The notes beneath the pieces were generated by a model. That model was not told the DNA's origin. It worked only from the letters and a program-made list of their open reading frames with translations, and searched no databases. This document shows, piece by piece, positions 58,691 to 64,000 of a stretch of DNA of 64,000 bases. The stretch covers positions 2,046,001 through 2,110,000 of the forward strand of contig NZ_CP096882.1 in the NCBI RefSeq assembly GCF_023273875.1, given 5' to 3'. This DNA comes from Pseudarthrobacter sp. SSS035. GTDB lineage: Bacteria > Actinomycetota > Actinomycetes > Actinomycetales > Micrococcaceae. How positions within the stretch are numbered: the first letter of the stretch is position 1; the number at the start of each line of letters is the position of its first letter. The position numbers and the translations under genes were made by a program.

Positions 58691-59504
58691 TCCCCGGCAG
58701 CGACTGCTGACGCTGCTTTCCATTCCGGTGTTCCTGTTCCTGGTGGTCCCGACGGCGATCGTGGTGCCTGTTGCCCTTAACGACAGCCGCTACATCACGT
58801 TCCCGCCCGAAGGAATCTCGTTCGCCGCCGTCGCGGGCTTCTTCGCTGACAAGGCTTGGACCTCGGCCCTGACGGCCAGCCTCCAATCTGCAGCGATCGC
58901 CGTCGTGATCGGTGTGCTTCTCGGCGCGACCGCGGCGATCGGCCTGCACGGACGCAAGTTCCCGGGCCAGCAGGCTGTCGTCGGGCTGATCCTGGCGCCG
59001 ATGATCGTCCCCACCGTGGTGCTGGCGCTGGCGTTCTACCAGTTCTTCATCTCCCTCGGCGTGCTGGGCAGCATCCTCCCCATCGGCCTGGCGCATGCCG
59101 TCATCGCCACCCCGTACGTGTACCTGACCACGCGTGCCAGCCTTGCCGGACTGAACCCGGCGCTGGTCAATTCGGCGCAGAGCCTGGGCGCCGGATGGCT
59201 GTCCGTGTTCCGGCACGTCTATCTGCCGGTCATCCTGCCCGGGCTGGTTTCCGGGGCGCTGTTCGCCTTCTCGGTCTCCATCGACGAGACCGTGATGTCG
59301 CTGTTCATGCAGTCGCCCAGCGCCACCACCCTGCCCGTGAAGATGTTCACTGACATCCAGTTCAACCTGACCCCCAAGATCGCGGTGTCCTCGGCTCTGT
59401 TGGTCACCGTGGCCACCCTGGGGCTGTTGTTCCAGGTCATGTTCGTTCTCAAACGGCGTTCCACCGCCAGGATGCTGCCGCTGGCCGTGTCCGCACCAAA
59501 CTAA
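58677..59504 (+). CDS. PotC-type ABC permease
   Basis: A 275-aa permease with about six helices. Seen: FLFLVVPTAIVVPVALNDSRYITFPPEGIS (PotC opening) and the EAA loop SAQSLGAGWLSVFRHVYLPVILPGLVSGALFAFSVSIDE, with the invariant Gly. The ATG at 58677 overlaps the preceding stop by 14 bp. Upstream parts of the frame are not used. Confidence 0.92.
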   Translation: MQTTNPRQRLLTLLSIPVFLFLVVPTAIVVPVALNDSRYITFPPEGISFAAVAGFFADKAWTSALTASLQSAAIAVVIGVLLGATAAIGLHGRKFPGQQAVVGLILAPMIVPTVVLALAFYQFFISLGVLGSILPIGLAHAVIATPYVYLTTRASLAGLNPALVNSAQSLGAGWLSVFRHVYLPVILPGLVSGALFAFSVSIDETVMSLFMQSPSATTLPVKMFTDIQFNLTPKIAVSSALLVTVATLGLLFQVMFVLKRRSTARMLPLAVSAPN

Positions 59505-59513
59505 GGAAGGCCC

Positions 59514-60635
59514 ATGACTACTTCAGTGATTTCCGCAGCAGCAAGCACCAGGACGACGGCGTCCGCGCAGGGTTCCATTGAACTCCGGCAGGTCCGTAAG
59601 ACGTACGGCGACGTGGTTGCCGTCGACGAACTGGACCTGGTGGTGGAACCCGGCGAATTCGTCACCCTGCTGGGACCGAGCGGATCCGGCAAGACCACCA
59701 CCATGATGATGGTTGCCGGCTTCGAGGAGCACACCTCCGGGAGCGTCCTGATCGACGGCAAGCCCGTGGATTCGCTCCCGCCCCGGGACCGGAACCTGGG
59801 CGTCGTGTTCCAGAACTACGCCCTCTTCCCGCACATGAGCGCCCGCGAAAACGTGGAGTTCGCGCTCCGGATGCGCAAGGTGCCCAAGGCCGAACGGCGA
59901 CAACGCGCCGATAGCGCGCTGGAACGCGTGGGCCTGGGCAAGATGGGCGACCGCAAGCCCCGCCAGCTCTCCGGCGGGCAGCAGCAGCGCGTGGCCCTGG
60001 CCCGCTCCCTGGTGTTCAACCCGGCGGCCCTGCTCCTCGACGAGCCCATGGCTGCCCTCGACAAGCGGCTCCGCGAACACATGCAGGAAGAAATCAAGAC
60101 GCTGCAGAAGAGCCTGGGCATCTCCGTCCTTTTCGTCACGCACGACCAGGACGAGGCCATGGCCATGTCGGACCGGATCGTGGTCATGAAGGACGGCAGG
60201 ATCGTCCAGTCGGGCCCGCCCGAAGAGGTCTACAACCACCCGCTCACGGACTGGGTGGCCAGCTTCCTGGGTGACACAAACCTCATCCCGTGCACCGTCC
60301 TGGAACGCAAGGACGGCGAGGCGCTGGTTGACCTCGGCGGCCTGGGCCTGGGCAGGGTTCGCGACCGCGGTGTCACCGGCGAGAAATACGCCGTGTCCAT
60401 CCGCCCCGAAAACCTCAAGTTCAGCTCCGAGGCAAGCACGGACAACTGCGGCAAGGCGACGCTGGTCTCCTCGACCAACCTGGGCGCCACGGTGCGCCAC
60501 CGCCTGACGGCCGGCGGCCACGAGCTCCAGGTGCGCGAACTCAGCTCAGATGCGACGGGTCGGCCCGCGCCAGTCGCGGAGCTGTTCGTGACCTGGGAAC
60601 CGGACAAGGCGCAGCTGCTGGTTCTGGAGCAGTAG
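59514..60635 (+). CDS. PotA-type ABC transporter ATPase
   Basis: A 373-aa ATPase. Seen: Walker A GPSGSGKTTT (about residues 54-63), Q-loop VFQNYALFPHM, signature LSGGQQQRVALARSLVFNP, Walker B ALLLDEPMAALD, switch THDQDEAMAMSDRI, and a C-terminal TOBE regulatory domain from about residue 275 (SIRPENLKFSS). The DEPMAALD in place of DEPLGALD is a variant. It follows PotC by 9 bp with AAGGAAGG as ribosome site. Confidence 0.94.
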   Translation: MTTSVISAAASTRTTASAQGSIELRQVRKTYGDVVAVDELDLVVEPGEFVTLLGPSGSGKTTTMMMVAGFEEHTSGSVLIDGKPVDSLPPRDRNLGVVFQNYALFPHMSARENVEFALRMRKVPKAERRQRADSALERVGLGKMGDRKPRQLSGGQQQRVALARSLVFNPAALLLDEPMAALDKRLREHMQEEIKTLQKSLGISVLFVTHDQDEAMAMSDRIVVMKDGRIVQSGPPEEVYNHPLTDWVASFLGDTNLIPCTVLERKDGEALVDLGGLGLGRVRDRGVTGEKYAVSIRPENLKFSSEASTDNCGKATLVSSTNLGATVRHRLTAGGHELQVRELSSDATGRPAPVAELFVTWEPDKAQLLVLEQ

Positions 60636-60640
60636 GTGCT

Positions 60641-60678
60641 TCCGGGGAACTGCCGGGGATGCCGGGCAGTTCCCCGGA
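60641..60678. terminator. Terminator hairpin between potA and the YciI gene
   Basis: TCCGGGGAACTGCC (60641-60654) pairs perfectly with 60665-60678; loop 10 nt. It sits between convergent gene ends and can act on both. Confidence 0.7.
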
Positions 60679-60702
60679 GCCTGCTGGGCAGGGGCCAGGG
60701 GC

Positions 60703-60990
60703 CTAGGTGTCAAGCAGGTTTTCGTAACCCTCCGCCACGGTCGTGGCGGTGAATTCGATAACTTCGAACTCGGCCACGCCGTTGCTGTAGAAAGGGTCCT
60801 TGGCCAACGCAGCATCCAGTGTGATTCGGTCGGCCTTGGACAACAGCACACCGCCCACCGCGGGAACCAGGCGTCCGGACGCAAGGAACACGCCGTCGTC
60901 GAACGCCTGCTTAACCCACGCCATATGCGCAGGGCGGTGATAGTCCACGATGTCTTCGGGCACCTTGTAGGTCAGCGATACAACAAACAT
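60703..60990 (-). CDS. YciI-like protein
   Basis: A 95-aa protein. Seen: MFVVSLTYKVPEDIVDYHRPAHMAWVKQAFDDGVFLASGRLVPAVGGVLLSKADRITLDAALAKDPFYSNGVAEFEVIEFT is the YciI fold with the conserved His in RPAHMAW and the DPF motif. Members are ferredoxin-like small enzymes or binding proteins of uncertain function. TAGGCT lies 6 nt before the ATG (leaderless). Confidence 0.88.
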   Translation of the reverse strand: MFVVSLTYKVPEDIVDYHRPAHMAWVKQAFDDGVFLASGRLVPAVGGVLLSKADRITLDAALAKDPFYSNGVAEFEVIEFTATTVAEGYENLLDT

Positions 60991-60996
60991 AAAGTC

Positions 60997-61002
60997 AGCC
61001 TA
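60997..61002 (-). promoter_or_regulatory. -10 box of leaderless YciI transcript
   Basis: On the minus strand TAGGCT is followed by 6 nt and then the ATG ending at 60990. Confidence 0.55.
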
Positions 61003-61058
61003 CCCGGCTGGGTCCACGGGAACGTGCGTCACTTGAACGCTCAACCACGCTCTGCTTC

Positions 61059-61064
61059 TAGAAT
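61059..61064 (+). promoter_or_regulatory. -10 box of leaderless MarR transcript
   Basis: TAGAAT is followed by 6 nt and then ATG 61071. Confidence 0.6.
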
Positions 61065-61070
61065 GGACGC

Positions 61071-61562
61071 ATGACCGAACCGCGCTGGCTCAACGCCGAC
61101 GAACGCCGTGCCTGGCTGGCACTCCTGAGCATCAACACGCTGCTGCCGGCTGCCCTGGACAACCAGCTCCACACCGCCGGCAAGGTGTCCCTGTTCGATT
61201 ACAACGTCATGGCCATGCTGTCCGAAGCCGAGGGCCGCTTCCTGCCGATGAGCCAGCTGGCCGCCCGTACGAGTTCGTCGCTGTCCCGGCTCTCGCATGT
61301 TGTTGCCAAACTGGAGAAGCGCGGATGGCTGGAGCGGCGTCCGCACCCGCGCGATGCCCGGGTCACCACCGCTCACCTGTCCGACGTCGGGATGGCCACT
61401 TTGGAGGCGCTTGCACCGGGGCACGTGGAGGCGGTGCGCACCAAGTTCCTGGACGCCCTGACGGAACGCGACGTCAATGACCTCGCCCGCATCGGCGAAA
61501 AGATCGTGGCCCGGCTGGACGATGACCACTGGATCCTCCGCGAGACCGAAAGCCGGCCATAA
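61071..61562 (+). CDS. MarR-family regulator
   Basis: A 163-aa dimeric winged-helix regulator. Seen: LFDYNVMAMLSEAEGRFLPMSQLAARTSSSLSRLSHVVAKLEKRGWLERRPHPRDARVTTAHLSDVGMATLEALAPGHVEAV, the MarR HTH with wing (DARVTTAHLSDVG). The N- and C-terminal helices form the dimer. It is divergent from the YciI gene and upstream of the second SGNH hydrolase (75 bp), which are its likely targets. The ligand is unknown. Confidence 0.9.
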   Translation: MTEPRWLNADERRAWLALLSINTLLPAALDNQLHTAGKVSLFDYNVMAMLSEAEGRFLPMSQLAARTSSSLSRLSHVVAKLEKRGWLERRPHPRDARVTTAHLSDVGMATLEALAPGHVEAVRTKFLDALTERDVNDLARIGEKIVARLDDDHWILRETESRP

Positions 61563-61637
61563 GCCCTCGCCCTGCTGGACACCGTCCGGACAGGCTCCGC
61601 CTTGGTTGCTCCCGGCAACAGATGAAAGACTGATGCC

Positions 61638-62399
61638 ATGGACTTTTCGACCCGGTATGTAGCGCTCGGCGATTCCTTCACGGAAGGGGTCGGGGATGAC
61701 GATCCCAGCCGCCCCAACGGCGTTCGCGGCTGGGCGGATCGCGTGGCGGAGCAGCTGGGCACGGCGGATCCCGGCTTCGGCTACGCCAACCTGGCCATCC
61801 GCGGCAGGAAGCTCCGCCAGATCATGGCGGAACAGGTGGACGCCGCCGTCGACCTTAACCCCACGCTGGTGACCATTTACGCAGGTGCCAACGACATTCT
61901 GCGGCCCAAGATCGACATCGACGATCTGCTGGCGGAGTACGACGCCGGCATCCGCAAGCTGGCGGCCACCGGCGCCACAGTGGTGATGTTCACCGGCTTC
62001 GACGCGCGCGGCTCGAAGGTCTTCAGCACTATGCGCGGCCGCACCGCCATCTACAACGAACTGGTCCGCGGAATTGCCGGGGACCATGGAGCGCTGCTGG
62101 TGGATTACTGGCGCTTCAACGAGTACTACGACTGGGGCATGTGGGCCCAGGACCGGATGCACATGTCCGCTGCCGGGCACGCCAACATGGCCAAACGCGT
62201 CCTCACCGTCCTGGAGCACGACCACTCGATCGAAGTCCCGCCCATGACCCCCGTGCCCGAACTGAACCGGGCCGAAGCCCTCCGCGCCAACGCCCGCTGG
62301 GTCCGCGAATTCGCCGGCCCGTGGGTGGTCCGCCGCGTCACGGGCAAGTCCTCGGGTGACGGACTGGAGCCCAAGTACGCCCAGCTCACGCGCCTCTGA
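61638..62399 (+). CDS. SGNH/GDSL hydrolase 2
   Basis: A 253-aa hydrolase. Seen: ALGDSFTEGVGD (block I Ser), YANLAIRGRKLRQIMAEQVD, YAGANDILRP (block III, GAND in place of GGND), and AQDRMHMSAAGHANMAKRVL (block V Asp/His). It starts directly at the domain, with no signal peptide. It is a paralogue of the gene at 55628-56491. TANNNT is not exact upstream (AAGACT 6 nt before ATG). Confidence 0.88.
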   Translation: MDFSTRYVALGDSFTEGVGDDDPSRPNGVRGWADRVAEQLGTADPGFGYANLAIRGRKLRQIMAEQVDAAVDLNPTLVTIYAGANDILRPKIDIDDLLAEYDAGIRKLAATGATVVMFTGFDARGSKVFSTMRGRTAIYNELVRGIAGDHGALLVDYWRFNEYYDWGMWAQDRMHMSAAGHANMAKRVLTVLEHDHSIEVPPMTPVPELNRAEALRANARWVREFAGPWVVRRVTGKSSGDGLEPKYAQLTRL

Positions 62400-62433
62400 G
62401 GCAACGCCCCCTTATACACCGTCCGAGCACGGA

Positions 62434-62463
62434 TTGGTCTTTAATTGCGTGAACTCGTAGACT
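62434..62463 (+). promoter_or_regulatory. Candidate rpmB promoter
   Basis: TTGGTC (62434-62439), 18 bp, TAGACT (62458-62463). This gives a leader of about 180 nt before rpmB. Confidence 0.4.
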
Positions 62464-62599
62464 TGGTGAGCGCTAAGTGCGCGGAGCGTGCGCAATTGCT
62501 CCGGTGGCCCGGTAATTTTCTCCAGGGTAGCCGGTAGTTAGGGGCTCAAGTTGCGCTACTAACCGTTCACCCTGATCACTTTGGGTCGCACTTAGCCGC

Positions 62600-62627
62600 A
62601 TGATCCTGCAGCAGATATGCGGATCAT
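62600..62627. promoter_or_regulatory. Inverted repeat in the rpmB leader
   Basis: ATGATCC (62600-62606) and GGATCAT (62621-62627), 14-bp spacer, 26 bp before the rpmB start. Possible leader hairpin or operator. It does not resemble an AT-rich Zur box. Confidence 0.35.
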
Positions 62628-62652
62628 TACATTCAATTCTTGAGGAGAAGTC

Positions 62653-62889
62653 ATGGCAGCACACTGCCAAGTGACCGGAGCCGAGCCGGGCTTTGGGCAC
62701 AGCATTTCGCACTCGCACCGTCGCAACAAGCGTCGGTTCGATCCGAACATCCAGAAGAAGCGCTACTGGGTTCCGTCCCTGCGCCGTAATGTCACGCTGC
62801 AGCTTTCTGCAAAGGGCATCAAGACCATCGACGTACGCGGCATCGACGTAGTCGTCGCCGCCATCCTTGCTCGGGGAGTGAAGCTCTAA
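62653..62889 (+). CDS. rpmB: 50S ribosomal protein L28
   Basis: A 78-aa protein. Seen: MAAHCQVTGAEPGFGHSISHSHRRNKRRFDPNIQKKRYWVPSLRRN is the L28 signature. Only one Cys occurs, so the zinc-ribbon (CxxC) form is absent. A GAGGAG site lies 6-7 bases before the ATG. Its stop overlaps the L33 ATG (TAATG). Confidence 0.95.
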   Translation: MAAHCQVTGAEPGFGHSISHSHRRNKRRFDPNIQKKRYWVPSLRRNVTLQLSAKGIKTIDVRGIDVVVAAILARGVKL

Positions 62890-63056
62890 TGGCTAAGGAC
62901 AAGGACGTACGTCCGATCATCAAGCTCAAGTCGACTGCGGGCACGGGTTACACCTACGTGACGCGGAAGAACCGTCGTAACGACCCGGACCGCATGGTTC
63001 TGAAGAAGTACGATCCCAAGATCCGTCAGCACGTCGAATTCCGAGAGGAGCGCTAA
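62889..63056 (+). CDS. rpmG: 50S ribosomal protein L33
   Basis: A 55-aa protein, short enough to be missed in ordinary ORF searches. Seen: MAKDKDVRPIIKLKSTAGTG, then YTYVTRKNRRNDPDRMVLKKYDPKIRQHVEFREER, the L33 pattern without any Cys, i.e. the zinc-independent form. It overlaps rpmB by one base and precedes rpsN by 4 bp. Confidence 0.93.
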   Translation: MAKDKDVRPIIKLKSTAGTGYTYVTRKNRRNDPDRMVLKKYDPKIRQHVEFREER

Positions 63057-63060
63057 ACAC

Positions 63061-63366
63061 ATGGCTAAGAAGTCAATGATCGCAAAGAACGAACAGCGTA
63101 AAGTCATCGTTGAGCGTTACGCTGCAAAGCGCCTCGAACTGAAGAAGGCTCTGGTTGACCCCAACTCGACCGACGAAGTTCGCGAAGCAGCACGCCTCGG
63201 CCTGCAGAAGCTTCCCCGCAACGCGTCGCCCGTCCGTCTGCGTAACCGCGACATCATCGACGGCCGTCCCCGCGGTACCTTCCAGAAGTTCGGTATCTCC
63301 CGTGTTCGCTTCCGCGACATGGCTCACCGTGGTGAGCTCCCGGGCATCACCAAGTCTTCCTGGTAA
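63061..63366 (+). CDS. rpsN: 30S ribosomal protein S14 (long, zinc-free form)
   Basis: A 101-aa protein. Seen: MAKKSMIAKNEQRKVIVERYAAKR, LPRNASPVRLRNRDIIDGRPRGTFQKFGISRVRFRDMAHRGELPGITKSSW, with no CxxC pair. The 101-residue length is that of the zinc-independent S14 paralogue. Last gene of the rpmB-rpmG-rpsN set, before a strong terminator. Confidence 0.95.
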   Translation: MAKKSMIAKNEQRKVIVERYAAKRLELKKALVDPNSTDEVREAARLGLQKLPRNASPVRLRNRDIIDGRPRGTFQKFGISRVRFRDMAHRGELPGITKSSW

Positions 63367-63393
63367 TTCAGTACCGCTGATTCCAACTGCTTG

Positions 63394-63429
63394 AGAAGGG
63401 CCGGCAACCATTTGGTTGCCGGCCCTTCT
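63394..63429 (+). terminator. Strong intrinsic terminator after rpsN
   Basis: A perfect 16-bp stem, AGAAGGGCCGGCAACC (63394-63409) with 63414-63429, loop ATTT, followed by a TGCGTTT tract. Confidence 0.9.
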
Positions 63430-63644
63430 GCGTTTAAGGCTTGCGGTGATTGAGCCCCCGGGTTGATCGCGCTCTCCCGTTGATCGAGCCTCGTCTGGTG
63501 ATCCAGCTTGTCGAGGTCCCGCGCAGTGTTGGCCCTTGTGCCGCAGCACACAGAACTCACGTACGACGGCGGCGCCCGAATTTGCGTGCCGATGCCGGCT
63601 TTGGGCCCGGAATGGCGGGGTTGGGGCCCCTTCCAGGGGTGGAT

Positions 63645-63673
63645 TTGCGGTGGGGGTTGGGTGGGTGTATTGT
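63645..63673 (+). promoter_or_regulatory. Candidate rRNA operon promoter
   Basis: TTGCGG (63645-63650), 17 bp, TATTGT (63668-63673), upstream of an rRNA-type leader. Other promoter-like hexamers lie further down, as is common for rrn operons. The stretch 63430-63640 has only spacer sequence. Confidence 0.4.
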
Positions 63674-63912
63674 TTTCTAAGTCGCCGCGAGGGGAACAGC
63701 GAAGAGCTGGTTACCGCGGGCGGCCAAACCCCCTAATTCAAGACCAAATGTTGGTTGTTCTTTTGAGCGCCTTTGTTTGGTGGGGATGTGTTTTCTGCTG
63801 GTGCGGGTCCTGGAATATGGATTTGCATCGGGGCGGGAAACCGGGTAAGTTTGAAAAGTTGCTCCGGAGCGATCCACGGCCGATTGGTTGTGGTGGTGCC
63901 GGGTGTGTCTGT

Positions 63913-64000
63913 TGTTTGAGAACTCAATAGTGTGCCAAGTTTGTTGATACCAATTTATTGTATTGAATTGGTTGAATTGACTGGATCCGCCACCCCGTGG
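63913..64000 (+). promoter_or_regulatory. rRNA operon leader with boxA antitermination element
   Basis: TGTTTGAGAACTC (63913-63925) is the boxA-type element found before 16S rRNA in Micrococcaceae, followed by AATAGTGTGCCAAGTTTG. The AT-rich leader and the start of what should be a processing stem (GGATCCGCCACCCCGTGG) run off the window. The 16S gene itself is not inside. Confidence 0.75.

Noticed and set aside
62472..62595. A distant inverted repeat (CTAAGTGCG and CGCACTTAG) in the rpmB leader
   Set aside because: Nine bases about 100 nt apart can arise by chance, and no fold could be supported.
1..64000. CRISPR arrays, tRNA genes and complete insertion sequences
   Set aside because: Searched by eye for regular repeats, tRNA arm patterns and transposase motifs; none was found.

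Overview
The window looks like chromosome from a high-GC actinobacterium of the Arthrobacter/Pseudarthrobacter type (Micrococcaceae). The placement is an inference from gene content and from the style of the rRNA leader at the right end. The G+C-rich codon third positions, the many promoters with a TANNNT box 6-7 nt from the start codon, an iron-box-controlled siderophore operon and the ribosomal trio rpmB-rpmG-rpsN fit that group. No tRNA, CRISPR array or complete insertion sequence was seen. The first gene may lack a few 5' codons, and a 16S rRNA gene should begin just beyond the right edge.

Layout. 1-7.3 kb: malic enzyme, small membrane and hypothetical genes, a divergent LysE exporter/Lrp regulator pair, and a WXG100-headed protein overlapping a lipoprotein gene. 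7.5-11.9 kb: glutamyl-Q tRNA(Asp) synthetase, an HD-domain protein, LtrA and a GNAT-AAA ATPase fusion. 12-17 kb: an asparagine/aspartate catabolic operon (GntR regulator, asparaginase, aspartase, permease). 17-22.1 kb: an accessory and partly decayed stretch with a scar of a second asparagine cluster, a beheaded GH15 gene, a HipBA toxin-antitoxin pair with two operator palindromes, a cyclase-fold protein, and a divergent UDG-like/GIY-YIG pair.

22.1-24.8 kb: amidohydrolase, S4 protein and a GntR regulator. 24.8-32.3 kb: two divergent operons (transporter plus split transketolase; isomerase, dehydrogenase, DAK-type kinase, RpiB-like isomerase) that share an ACTGTNNACAGT operator with the GntR gene. 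They read as a catabolic locus, probably for a C4 polyol or ketose. 32.3-40 kb: two aldo/keto reductases, membrane proteins, YchJ, an acyl-CoA dehydrogenase and a PepSY protein. 40.1-46.1 kb: a JetA-JetB-JetC (Wadjet/MksFEB-like SMC) operon without jetD, ending in a compound palindrome. 46.2-54.2 kb: a TetR-regulated MFS pump with a fused beta-sandwich tail, then a complete ferric-siderophore uptake and reduction operon behind an IdeR/DtxR-like box. 54.3-62.4 kb: GH16 lipoprotein, two SGNH hydrolase paralogues flanking a spermidine/putrescine-type ABC operon, a YciI protein and a MarR regulator. 62.4-64 kb: rpmB-rpmG-rpsN, a strong terminator and an rRNA operon leader with boxA.

The most interesting signals are the JetABC operon lacking its nuclease subunit, the WXG100/lipoprotein pair, the scar of a duplicated asparagine cluster with a conserved leaderless promoter, the divergent UDG-like/GIY-YIG pair, the candidate tetritol locus with repeated operators, and several long, different perfect palindromes at gene ends.
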